Origin: Caulobacter sp. CCUG 60055
GTDB taxonomy: Bacteria > Pseudomonadota > Alphaproteobacteria > Caulobacterales > Caulobacteraceae
Assembly (NCBI RefSeq): GCF_022750545.1
Contig: NZ_PUIC01000002.1
Location: 62,001 to 126,000 of the forward strand
DNA length: 64,000 bases
Direction: 5' to 3'
Below, one piece after another: positions 54,111 to 62,188 of the stretch. The number at the start of each line of letters is the position of its first letter. The stretch's first letter is position 1. Position numbers and translations under genes: made by a program. The notes under the pieces were generated by a model. The model was given only the letters and a program-made list of their open reading frames with translations, was not told the DNA's origin and searched no databases.

Positions 54111-55523
54111 CTATTCGCCGCGCGGAATGACGATTTCGACCCGGCGATTGAGCGCCTTGCCGGTCGCGTCGGTGTTGGGAGCGATCGGCTGGCTGTCGCC
54201 GAAGCCCTCGATGCTGACGCGGCTCTGGTCGGTCAGCTGGCTGCGCACGATGGCGGCGGCCGTCTCGGCCCGCGCCTTGGACAGCGCGAAATTGTCCGGG
54301 AAGGTGATGCTGGCCAGGCGGTCGGCGTCGGCGTGGCCCTCGACCCGCACCGCGCCGCGCTCGGCCTGGATGGCGGCGCCGATGCGCTGGAACAGCGTCT
54401 CGCGGCCGGGTTCGAGCTTGTCCGAGCCGGACTTGAACAACTGGCCGACGGTGGTGCGCACCCGGATCGACTTGCTGTCCTGCTCCACCGCGACCAGATG
54501 CTGGGCGATCTCGGGGGCCAGGAAGGTCTGGATGCGCTGGAGCTGGGTGCTGGTCGGCGCCGGCGGCGGCGCGGCGGCGCGGGACATGCGCAGCGGCTGG
54601 CCGGGATTGATCGCCCGCAAGGCGGCGATCGAGGGCTGGCCCGTCTGCATCAGCACCACCCGGAACAGGATGAACACCGCCAGCAGCACGGCCAGGGCGA
54701 TCGCCCCGGCCAGGGCCAGGGTGGCCCAGAAGCTGACCCGCCAGGCCGGCGTCGGCTGGCCCCGCCAACGCGGCGACAGCTCGGTCTGCGACAGCGACCG
54801 GGTATGGTCCAGCGCCGCGTAGACGCTGGTCATGATCTCGTGCAGACGCCGCTTGCCGTCGGGCGCGACGCGGTAGCGGCCCTCGAAACCGGCGGCCAGG
54901 CAGGCGTGGTAGAGCTCGATGAGGTTGGCGTACTCGGCCGGCCGCGCCAGCATCTCCTCCAGCAGCCGCCAGAAGCGGTCGCCGCCAATGTTTTCGTTGA
55001 AGGCCTGGACCACCAGGCTGCGCCGGGCCCATTCGGCGCCGTCGGCGGCCTGGCCGGGCAGATTCTGGGCGATGTCGTCGATGGTGGCGCAGACGGCGTA
55101 GCGGGCCCGCTGCCGGCTTTCCTGGTCGTAGCCGGCGGCCGAGAGGGCCTGGTCGAAGGCGGCCGTCGCGGCCGAGGCCTTCTGGTGCAGTTCGGGCAGG
55201 GTGATCTGCACGCGGCCGGACCGGACGCCGACGATGAGCGACAGCACCGGGGCCGCGGCCATCATCATCGGGTTGCGCGAGCGCGGGGCGGTCGGCGGCA
55301 GGGGGATGTCGTCGTCGGTGGCGACGGCGCGGTGCGGGGGCGGCGGCGCGAAGGCCGGGGCGGGAGACGAGGAGGGCGACGGCGTGAAGTGCGTCGATTC
55401 GGCGGGAATGAAGGCCGGGCTGGCCGGCGGCGACTGCGGCGGGGGCGGGCTGCGGAGGCCTTGCAGCGGAGACGGTCGAAAAACCGTCTTGTTCGGGTTC
55501 TTCTCGTCCTCGCTGTCGGTCAT
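54111..55523 (-). CDS. tssL: T6SS TssL with C-terminal OmpA-like peptidoglycan-binding domain
   Basis: 470 residues from the ATG at 55523, overlapping the tssK stop (ATGA). A Pro/Ser-rich cytoplasmic tail starts with NKTVFRPSP (Thr13). The DotU domain (about 105-255) has YAVCATIDDIAQN and AGFEGRYRV. One TM (about 265-292) and a periplasmic OmpA domain follow, the latter with VRVEGHADADRL, LSKARAETAAAIVR and GKALNRRVEIVI. In Agrobacterium, phosphorylation of Thr14 of TssL by PpkA recruits Fha; Thr13 here is in the equivalent place. The OmpA part anchors the complex to peptidoglycan, which may substitute for TssJ. Confidence 0.96.
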   Translation of the reverse strand: MTDSEDEKNPNKTVFRPSPLQGLRSPPPPQSPPASPAFIPAESTHFTPSPSSSPAPAFAPPPPHRAVATDDDIPLPPTAPRSRNPMMMAAAPVLSLIVGVRSGRVQITLPELHQKASAATAAFDQALSAAGYDQESRQRARYAVCATIDDIAQNLPGQAADGAEWARRSLVVQAFNENIGGDRFWRLLEEMLARPAEYANLIELYHACLAAGFEGRYRVAPDGKRRLHEIMTSVYAALDHTRSLSQTELSPRWRGQPTPAWRVSFWATLALAGAIALAVLLAVFILFRVVLMQTGQPSIAALRAINPGQPLRMSRAAAPPPAPTSTQLQRIQTFLAPEIAQHLVAVEQDSKSIRVRTTVGQLFKSGSDKLEPGRETLFQRIGAAIQAERGAVRVEGHADADRLASITFPDNFALSKARAETAAAIVRSQLTDQSRVSIEGFGDSQPIAPNTDATGKALNRRVEIVIPRGE

Positions 55524-56863
55524 CGGCCGTTCCCTTTGACGCACCAGAGCTCGAGTTTCAGTTCAGGCCACTCGCCCGCGACATGCAGGCCGAGGGCGGC
55601 GGCGTTGGCGAAGTCCCGCCAGTCGGGAGCCGAGCGGTCGAGCTCGAAATAGACGTAGCCCGGGATCACCCGCAGCTGCGGCGGCGGGGTCGGCGTGTGG
55701 CGCAGCGGCACGCCTGGCAGGGCGGAATCGACGATCTCGCGCATCTTCTGCACCGCGCCGATCTTGGCGACGGCGGGGAAGCGTCCGCGGATGTCGTCCA
55801 GCGAGGCGCGGGCGTTGACCGCCAGATAGAAGTAGCCGGTCTTGTAGAGATTGTGGTCGGTGATCCGCGAGGTGTAGGCGCCCGGCCCGGCCATCTGCAG
55901 CGGCATCTGCATGGCCGACCGGTCGAACACCGCCGACAGCGAGGCTTGCAGGACCTCGAACACCGGCTCGAAGGTCGGTTGCAGGCGCTCGTGCACATAG
56001 TCCGGGAACGGCGGCGGCCGGCGGTCGGGCCGGGTGAGGGTGCAGAGCTCGCCGGCCATGCCGACGAAGGTCTCGTACAGGCGCTCGGGATGCACCGCCG
56101 GCAGCGCCGCCAGGTGGCGCAGCTGGCTGACCCAGCGGTTCAGCGCCTGGAGAAGCAGGAAGCTGGCGAAGGTCTCAGCCCCGCCGTCGGTGGCCTCGAC
56201 CGCCCGCAACGCCAGTTCGTCCACCCGCTGGGCGGCGCGGCCGATGATGTCGGTGAGAAAGCCGGTCAGGCGGCGGCTGGCCCGGATGTCCAGGCACGGC
56301 GGGATGTAGCGTTCGTCGAAGACCAGGGCGCCGTTGTGGACCTCGCGGATGCGCGCGAGGCCCAGCAGCACCCGGCCGTAGGTCTGGTCCTGGGTGACGC
56401 CGAAGCTGAGGTTGGGGCGGGCGACCTCGATGGGCTCCTGGCCGCGCTCGTCGGAGAAGGCGTCGGCGACGTCCTCCTCGTCGACGAGATAGCGCACGGT
56501 CCCCGCGCCGCGCTCGGCGCGGCTCTTGAACTCCACCGCCCCCGCCTGCCGGGCGGGCAGGGTCAGATAGATGACCACGTCGCGGGCGTCGGCCGGCACG
56601 TCGAGCGGCGGCGGCGGCGGCAGGTCGCCGGGGATCGAGAACGGCAGGCCGTCAGGCAGGACCCCGACCATCTGCTCGACGCCGAACTTGCCCAGGGCCG
56701 CGAGGTCGGCGTTTAGCTTGAGCTCGGAGACGCCCCAGGGATAGGGCCGCAAGGTGTTGGCGCGCGCCGACACCAACGCTTCGAGATAGCGATCTTGCTG
56801 TTGAAAATGCTGCTGCCGAAGGAAGAGGCCTTCGCGCCAGGCGACTCTGCTGTCGCTTTGCAT
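55520..56863 (-). CDS. tssK: T6SS baseplate-membrane connector TssK
   Basis: 447 residues. It starts MQSDSRVAWREGLFLRQQHF, the family hallmark (VxWxEGMFLxPQHFQ). Later features are GVSELKLNADLAALGKFGVE, RYIPPCLDIRASRRL, a C-terminal YFELDRSAPDWRDF and LELWCVKG. Trimeric TssK links TssFG wedges to TssL/TssM. It is the first gene of the tssK-L-M-tagF-pppA unit and is divergent from the M23 gene; the 139-base gap presumably holds both promoters. Confidence 0.97.
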   Translation of the reverse strand: MQSDSRVAWREGLFLRQQHFQQQDRYLEALVSARANTLRPYPWGVSELKLNADLAALGKFGVEQMVGVLPDGLPFSIPGDLPPPPPLDVPADARDVVIYLTLPARQAGAVEFKSRAERGAGTVRYLVDEEDVADAFSDERGQEPIEVARPNLSFGVTQDQTYGRVLLGLARIREVHNGALVFDERYIPPCLDIRASRRLTGFLTDIIGRAAQRVDELALRAVEATDGGAETFASFLLLQALNRWVSQLRHLAALPAVHPERLYETFVGMAGELCTLTRPDRRPPPFPDYVHERLQPTFEPVFEVLQASLSAVFDRSAMQMPLQMAGPGAYTSRITDHNLYKTGYFYLAVNARASLDDIRGRFPAVAKIGAVQKMREIVDSALPGVPLRHTPTPPPQLRVIPGYVYFELDRSAPDWRDFANAAALGLHVAGEWPELKLELWCVKGNGR

Positions 56864-57002
56864 ACGCTTCCCTCAACGAGCCCTAGAGTTTTCAGTTAAA
56901 CACTACTCGCCTGAGAGACGGAAGGCGCCTTGCCGTCGTCGCGGGCTGATCATCGCGCGTCTTGCCGCTATGCTCGGCCGGACGCGGAAAGCGGGGGGCG
57001 GA

Positions 57003-58334
57003 ATGCACGGCATCGGAGACGACGAGCCATCGTTCGATCCTCGCAGCTGGAAGCGAAAGCCCGTCGTATCCGAGGGGGCGGCGCCGACGGCTCGTGCGGG
57101 CGGGCGGGGGGCGCTCCTCGCCGCCGGCGGGGTCGGCGCGCTGGCCGTCCTGGCGGCGGTCGGGGGCTGGTTCTACCTGCGGGCGTCGCCTGGTCCGGCG
57201 CGGCCCGCCGTCCCGGCGCCCGCCCCGGCGAACGGACAGGCCGGGGTCTTTCGGCGGGCCCTGACCATCGCCCGCGTCCAGGATGTCGCCGCGGCGTTGA
57301 CGGCCGAGGGCGTGGCCGCCGACCGCGCCATCCGCATCGGCCTCCTGGCCAACGAGAAGATGGCCGGGGCCCCGGGCGAGCTGCGGGCGTCGTTCAGCTT
57401 CCTGCCGGGCCAGGCCGGCGTCGTCGACAAGGTCGAACTGCGGCGCGCCGACGGGTCGGGCCTGCTCATCCGCCCGAACGGCGCCGCCGGCTACGTGGCC
57501 GAGGCGCTGGCCACCGACCTGCAGGTCCGGGTCAAGGTGGTGCGCGGCGAGATGGACGCCAACAGTTTCTACTCCTCGGCGGTGGCGGCCGGGGTGGTGG
57601 ACTCGCTGGTCTCGGAGTTCGCGGCCGCCTTCACCTTCGACTTCGACTTCCAGCGCGAAATCCGCCCTGGCGACATCTTCGAGGCGGCCTTCGAGCAACA
57701 GGTCGACAGCCACGGCGACGTAGTCGGGGCCGAGCGGCTGGTCTACGCCTCGCTGCAGACCCAGACCAAGTCGCGGGCGCTCTATCTCTACCAGCCGCCG
57801 GGCGACGCCAAGCCGAGCTGGTTCGACGGCAACGGCGCCAGCGTGGTCCGCGGGCTGATGCGCACGCCGGTCGAGGGCGCGCGCATCACCTCCAGCTTCG
57901 GCCCGCGCATGCATCCGGTGCTCGGCTACACCCGCATGCACAAGGGCACCGACTTCGCCGTCCCGGTCGGCACGGCGGTCTACGCCTCGGGCGACGGCGT
58001 GGTCGATTTCGTCGGCCTGCATGGCGGCCATGGCAATTTCATCCGTATACGCCATAAGGCCGACCTGGAGACGGCCTACGCCCACCTGTCGTCCTACCTG
58101 CCGGGGATCGTGGTCGGGGCGGCGGTGCGCCAGGGGCAGGAGATCGGCCTTTCGGGCAACACCGGCCTCTCGTCCGGCCCGCACCTGCACTACGAGGTCA
58201 TCGTCAACGGCGAGCAGGTCGATCCCATGACCTTCCAGACCAGCAACGGCCGCACCCTCCAGGGCGACGCCCTGGCGGCGTTCCGCAAGGAGCGCGACCG
58301 GATAGATGCGTTGCGAGCGGCCCAAAACGGCTGA
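57003..58334 (+). CDS. Inner-membrane-anchored M23 (LytM-type) peptidase
   Basis: 443 residues from the ATG at 57003 (GGGGGGCGGA upstream); an ATG at 56970 is possible. A cytoplasmic N-terminus is followed by one TM (about 36-60), a roughly 230-residue coiled/mixed region, and a C-terminal M23 domain. The domain starts at ARITSSFGPRMHPVLGY, with zinc motifs MHKGTDFAV (HxxxD), AYAHLSSY and HLHYEV (HxH). All zinc ligands are present, so it should be an active peptidoglycan endopeptidase. It is divergent from tssK. It could open the cell wall for T6SS assembly or be an unrelated division/growth enzyme. Confidence 0.9.
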   Translation: MHGIGDDEPSFDPRSWKRKPVVSEGAAPTARAGGRGALLAAGGVGALAVLAAVGGWFYLRASPGPARPAVPAPAPANGQAGVFRRALTIARVQDVAAALTAEGVAADRAIRIGLLANEKMAGAPGELRASFSFLPGQAGVVDKVELRRADGSGLLIRPNGAAGYVAEALATDLQVRVKVVRGEMDANSFYSSAVAAGVVDSLVSEFAAAFTFDFDFQREIRPGDIFEAAFEQQVDSHGDVVGAERLVYASLQTQTKSRALYLYQPPGDAKPSWFDGNGASVVRGLMRTPVEGARITSSFGPRMHPVLGYTRMHKGTDFAVPVGTAVYASGDGVVDFVGLHGGHGNFIRIRHKADLETAYAHLSSYLPGIVVGAAVRQGQEIGLSGNTGLSSGPHLHYEVIVNGEQVDPMTFQTSNGRTLQGDALAAFRKERDRIDALRAAQNG

Positions 58335-58532
58335 GCGGCGAAAAGGTTCCAGGTAAATCGACGTCATGCTTGGCGTGTTGCTGGGGCTCTGCGTTTCTAT
58401 AGCGACGATCGGAAGCTTACGTGATTGAGTTTAGAGAATATTTCGTGAAATTCCTTGATGGCGCGCAATACTGTATTGAGCAAGGGGTTGTCCGACGCTA
58501 GGCTTCGGCGAATTCAGGCCAGCGAGAGAGTT

Positions 58533-59153
58533 ATGATCGTCATCATCGACGGGACCGGACCTGAGAACGACCGGGAGTACGCGAAGGAGATGGGGAACTC
58601 CTTCTGCAGCCAGATCGCCAGCCAGGTGATCGGCAGCACCTATTTCCGCGGGCCGTCGCTTACCGGCAAGGAAGTCTCCAGCATCGCCGACCGCGCCGTC
58701 GGCGCGGCCCAGGGCGGATCGGGTTCGATCATGCTGGTCGGCTACAGCCGGGGCGGCTGTACGGCGATCATCGCCGCCAAGCGGCTCAAGGCCCAGGGCA
58801 AGCGGGTCAGCGCGATGTTCCTGTTCGACGCGGTGGACATGCAGACCAGCGAGCTCGGCCTCTCGCAGACCATTCCCGACAACGTCGCCTTCGTGGCGCA
58901 CGCCCGCACGGCGCGCAGCCTGGGCTTCTGGATCCGCAACCCGGTGAAGTCGCGGTTCTATTTCTACAACACCGGGCGCTGGCTGGACGGCGACGGCGTG
59001 CTTGTGGAGAAGAAGTTCGTCGGCACCCACGGGGCGGCCGGCGGCGTGCCGTGGAGCGACGTGGCGGGCGACCGCGCCTGCTCGCTGGCCGTGGCCGAAT
59101 GGATGAACGGCCAACTCAAGGCGCAGGGCGTGGCGGCGACGCTGAAGGCCTGA
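58533..59153 (+). CDS. Small DUF2235/Tle1-like alpha/beta hydrolase (candidate T6SS effector)
   Basis: 206 residues from the ATG at 58533 with GAGAGAG just upstream; a longer start at 58458 lacks a ribosome binding site. It shows the DUF2235 pattern in short form: MIVIIDGTGPEN at the start (family DGTxN), nucleophile elbow VGYSRGGCTA (S72), MFLFDAVDM (D99) and KFVGTHGAAGG (H166, family FxGxHxDVGG). The triad is therefore complete. DUF2235 includes T6SS phospholipases of the Tle1 group, but those are usually far longer. There is no signal peptide. The 198-base gap before it is AT-rich with no other gene. Confidence 0.65.
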   Translation: MIVIIDGTGPENDREYAKEMGNSFCSQIASQVIGSTYFRGPSLTGKEVSSIADRAVGAAQGGSGSIMLVGYSRGGCTAIIAAKRLKAQGKRVSAMFLFDAVDMQTSELGLSQTIPDNVAFVAHARTARSLGFWIRNPVKSRFYFYNTGRWLDGDGVLVEKKFVGTHGAAGGVPWSDVAGDRACSLAVAEWMNGQLKAQGVAATLKA

Positions 59154-59209
59154 AGCCGGGGCGCCGTCTCCCTGAAACACAGTCTCGCAATTCGACGCGG
59201 AGCGATCCG

Positions 59210-59722
59210 ATGGGCCCGTTCGACATCAGCGTGCAGGAAGCGCAGTCCTTCGAGGGCGGCTTCTTCCGTTTCACGGAGATCGCCGGCCCGATCCGGCTGG
59301 TGCGGTTCAGCGATTCCGGGCGCGGCGAGTTCGGCAAGCTCGGGCGCTTCTGGCTCTACGGCAGCGAGGTCGCCGAGATCCTGTCCGCGGGGCCGTCCGG
59401 CAAGCATCTGGTCAAGGAGGTCAGCCAGCGTTGGGCCGTCTGCGACGACTGGGGCGACAAGGGCCTGGTCTGGCGGATGGACGTGCCGCGCGGCCATTCG
59501 GTGCCGGCCTGCTGGGGCGCGACCAAGTTCCAGCCCAAGGTTTCGGGCGCCGAGCAGGACCGGGGCGGGCGGCAGACGCGGCGCTCCTACGCCGGCGGCT
59601 CGATCCAGCTGATCATCCCGGTCACCGACACCGACCGGCGCAAGAACGACTTCCTGGTGTCGCTGATCAGCGGACCCACCGCCACCGACAAGGTGGCCAC
59701 CGCCCCGGACCGCTTCATCTAG
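59210..59722 (+). CDS. Protein of unknown function downstream of the Tle1-like hydrolase
   Basis: 170 residues from the ATG at 59210 (GCGGAG upstream), 56 bases after the hydrolase gene. It starts MGPFDISVQEAQSFEGGFFR and contains FRFTEIAGPIRLVRFSDS and FWLYGSEVAEILSAG. Probably soluble alpha/beta, with no signal peptide, TM or recognised motif. The position suggests a partner (immunity protein, adaptor or inhibitor) of the hydrolase, but nothing in the sequence proves it. A GC hairpin follows. Confidence 0.7.
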   Translation: MGPFDISVQEAQSFEGGFFRFTEIAGPIRLVRFSDSGRGEFGKLGRFWLYGSEVAEILSAGPSGKHLVKEVSQRWAVCDDWGDKGLVWRMDVPRGHSVPACWGATKFQPKVSGAEQDRGGRQTRRSYAGGSIQLIIPVTDTDRRKNDFLVSLISGPTATDKVATAPDRFI

Positions 59723-59725
59723 GCT

Positions 59726-59747
59726 CCGCCGCCAAGGTTCGCGGCGG
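59726..59747. terminator. Hairpin between convergent genes
   Basis: CCGCCGC (59726-59732) and GCGGCGG (59741-59747) form a 7-bp stem with an 8-base loop, in the 45-base gap between two converging stop codons. There is no T-run, so efficiency is uncertain. Confidence 0.45.
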
Positions 59748-59767
59748 TCCTGACGAGGCCGGCTGGA

Positions 59768-60490
59768 TCAGCGCGTCAGGAAGGTCCACAGCGCCTCGCG
59801 GACCGCGTCGCGGGCGATCCGTCGGCTGGTCGCGTCGTCGCGATTGGCGATCCAGGTGAAGTCGTCGTCGGCGGCGAAGACCAGTTCGACCACTTCTTCG
59901 CGATAGTTCAGCACCTCGACGAAGCCCTGGCCGACGCCGACCAGGTTGTCGACCTCCTGCAGCGCTTGCTCGAGGCGGGCGAAGACGTAGCCGTCGCCGG
60001 TCCCGCCCCGGGTCCTAGGGTTGTCGAAGCGCAGCGACAGCTTCGGCGCGGGGCGCCGGTCCCACTGCGCCGTCGGCACGACGCTCCGGCGCAGGGCGTA
60101 GAACTCCTCCGGCGTCTCCAGCCCCGAGAACTCGCAGTTGAAGATCGGGATGCACAGGGTGGTGTTCGGCCGTTCGGCGTCGAGCCGGCCCTTCAGCTCG
60201 GAGTGATACTGATGCGGGGCGTAGAGCACGTGGGTGAAGCCGCGCGGGTTCGCCTTCAATTCGGCCTTGGTCAGCACCTCGACGCTCTTGTGTCCCGCCT
60301 GGTTCAGCACCAGCGCCGCGAAGGCGTCATCGACCAGGTTCTCGGACACGACGAACGGCGAGGTTCCGTCGCCGAGCTTGAAATAGTTGTGGAACGTCGT
60401 CTTGGGCAGCTCGTCGTCGGCGCGAACAATATCGTCGCTCAAGGCCTCGACGGGATGAAATTGGCTTTGCAGGCGTTCAAGCGTCAACAT
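59768..60490 (-). CDS. Protein of unknown function, last gene of effector module
   Basis: 240 residues from the ATG at 60490. It starts MLTLERLQSQFHPVEALSDD; other stretches are LPKTTFHNYFKLGDG, HVLYAPHQYHSEL and VEVLNYREEVVELVFAADDD. Soluble and mostly acidic, with no signal peptide or TM. No family is recognised. It follows the Imm11-like immunity gene by 43 bases on the same strand and is back at high GC. It could be a second immunity-type protein, or an independent gene read from the module. Confidence 0.65.
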   Translation of the reverse strand: MLTLERLQSQFHPVEALSDDIVRADDELPKTTFHNYFKLGDGTSPFVVSENLVDDAFAALVLNQAGHKSVEVLTKAELKANPRGFTHVLYAPHQYHSELKGRLDAERPNTTLCIPIFNCEFSGLETPEEFYALRRSVVPTAQWDRRPAPKLSLRFDNPRTRGGTGDGYVFARLEQALQEVDNLVGVGQGFVEVLNYREEVVELVFAADDDFTWIANRDDATSRRIARDAVREALWTFLTR

Positions 60491-60533
60491 GGAGCGGGGC
60501 CCACGAATAGGAATTGCTCCGCCGATCCCTCTG

Positions 60534-60959
60534 TTAGCCGAATGATTCGACAATGGCGTTGCTCAGTCCCATCGGCCTGAGCAGATCCAGGGCGCGTTTT
60601 GAAAGAACGAGCCGTTTGTCAGAGCCCACCGCGACGTCGTCGATTCCTGCGGTTCCTTGCGGCTTTAGCCAAACGAAGTCCGGGAGTTCACGACCAGGAT
60701 ACATATCTTCGAATTGATCTGACTTCGTTACTTCGACGGAGTCGAACTTAAGGCCGGACAGTCTCGCCTCTTGTAGCTTTTTGCCCGCGTCTAAGGTGAT
60801 GATGAAGCAGGGGAAGCTTTCTATAAGAACGTCCCCAAGCCAGCCGTCGAACTGATAATTCAGCTTCTCTATGATGGGTGGGTGTATGCTGGTGTCCATT
60901 ATTGTTTTTTCGCCGAGTTCGCCCGCTACTTCTGGCTCTACAAAAAAATACTCGCCCAT
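60534..60959 (-). CDS. Imm11-like immunity protein for the prePAAR toxin
   Basis: 141 residues, starting 2 bases after the toxin stop. MGEYFFVEPEVAGELGEKTI, FDGWLGDVLIESFPCFIIT and YPGRELPDFVWLKPQG match the pattern I associate with the Imm11 family of polymorphic-toxin immunity proteins (not verified by search). It is a small, acidic, soluble protein, fitting an inhibitor of a cytoplasmic-acting nuclease. The gene is visibly less GC-rich than the surroundings, as is typical of recently exchanged toxin/immunity cassettes. Confidence 0.72.
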   Translation of the reverse strand: MGEYFFVEPEVAGELGEKTIMDTSIHPPIIEKLNYQFDGWLGDVLIESFPCFIITLDAGKKLQEARLSGLKFDSVEVTKSDQFEDMYPGRELPDFVWLKPQGTAGIDDVAVGSDKRLVLSKRALDLLRPMGLSNAIVESFG

Positions 60960-60961
60960 GT

Positions 60962-62161
60962 TTAATTCCCAAGTGATGGATTGAATTGTTTTCCGTACTT
61001 GCCGTCAATCTCGGTGGCTTTTTGTAAAAGCTGCTCTTTCGTGGCGGTCGGATTTTCCCGGTAAAATTGATTCCATTCTCGTCGAATTTGGCTCAAATGA
61101 ACATCGGAATTAACTTCGTTCGGAATTCCCCGAAGATTTTCAAGAGAATGCATTTCTGATTCGCTGACTACTCCCGGGTACCGTCTGAGGGTCTGTTGTT
61201 CTACCGCATGGTGTACAACAACTTTACCCTTTAATTCTGGATTGGCTTCGAAGAATGTACCCTTGTAGTCCGTCGAGGTGGATGTTCCAAATTTCGCGGC
61301 TGGCGGCTTTTTAATAATCCTGATGTTGCCGCCGTTCGCGCCCAGCGTGCCGGGCTCGGTGACGATCTGGTAGCGGCTGTTGAAGGCCTTGACGCCCTTG
61401 ACGCCGGCCGCGCCGCCGACCATCGCGCCCAGGAACTGGCCGCCCGCCTCCATGGCGCGGACCCCGGCTTCAGACATGCCTAGGGATTCGCCCAAGGCCC
61501 GGCCGGCCATGCCGCCGTACTTGCCGCCGAAATAACCCAGGACCGCGCCGCCGATGGTGGCGGCCACCCCCACGGTGGCGATGGCGTAGGGCAGGGCCAA
61601 GATGGCCCCTGCCACCCCCAGCACCTCCAGCGCGGTGACGGCCCAGCCCGGCACCTCGGGCTTGATGTCGACGCGGGGGTCCTGGGCGCTCTCGCCGCCG
61701 ATCATCACGTCGGGCGAGGTCGACTTCACCGACACGGCGCTGCAGCCCAGCTTCTCGCCCTCGCGGCCGGCCATGCCGATGTTGATCATCACCGTCGAGG
61801 CGCCGGTGGCCAGGGGGATGGGAACCCCGGCCTCCTTGAGGCAGACGGCCATCGACACGAAGGTCAGGGTCGCCGGCCGGCTGTTGATCAGCACGTTGGG
61901 CGAGCCGAGGATGAACTTGCCGGTCGGCGGGCCCATCATCGCCCCGCCGATGTTCATGCCGGCCAGGCCGCCGAACGAGGTCAGCCCCGCCGCGCCGCCG
62001 ACGGCCGCCACCACGGCCAGGGCGGCCCCGCCGGTGGCCACCGTCGCGCCGATCAGGACAGCGCCGGCCACCACGCCGCCCAGCACGCCGAGCAACATGC
62101 CCAGTCCGGCCTGGCTGTGGGCGATGTCGTCGCCGAGCCGCGCTGCGGGCATCTCGCTCAT
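60962..62161 (-). CDS. T6SS prePAAR-PAAR effector with C-terminal HNH/ENDO VII-like toxin
   Basis: 399 residues. PAARLGDDIAH (residues 5-15) is the prePAAR signature AARxxDxxxH. A hydrophobic segment (about 20-60), the PAAR core (GSPNVLINSRPATL, GREGEKLGC) and a second hydrophobic region (about 176-212) follow. The C-terminus (from about 260) has GKVVVHHAVEQQ (V316-H317-H318), HSLENLRGIPNEVN (H338) and VHLSQIRREWNQFY (H355), resembling HNH/ENDO VII nuclease toxins. The toxin tail is much lower in GC than the rest. Effectors of this type need an Eag chaperone, which is encoded 27 bases upstream. The immunity gene follows 2 bases later. Confidence 0.85.
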   Translation of the reverse strand: MSEMPAARLGDDIAHSQAGLGMLLGVLGGVVAGAVLIGATVATGGAALAVVAAVGGAAGLTSFGGLAGMNIGGAMMGPPTGKFILGSPNVLINSRPATLTFVSMAVCLKEAGVPIPLATGASTVMINIGMAGREGEKLGCSAVSVKSTSPDVMIGGESAQDPRVDIKPEVPGWAVTALEVLGVAGAILALPYAIATVGVAATIGGAVLGYFGGKYGGMAGRALGESLGMSEAGVRAMEAGGQFLGAMVGGAAGVKGVKAFNSRYQIVTEPGTLGANGGNIRIIKKPPAAKFGTSTSTDYKGTFFEANPELKGKVVVHHAVEQQTLRRYPGVVSESEMHSLENLRGIPNEVNSDVHLSQIRREWNQFYRENPTATKEQLLQKATEIDGKYGKQFNPSLGN

Positions 62162-62188
62162 GCGCTCACCCGATCCGGCGGCGGCGCA

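Noticed and set aside
58455-58532. Longer start for the Tle1-like hydrolase
   Set aside because: No ribosome binding site and no similarity in the added residues; the ATG at 58533 has a purine-rich leader and begins at the conserved DGT strand.
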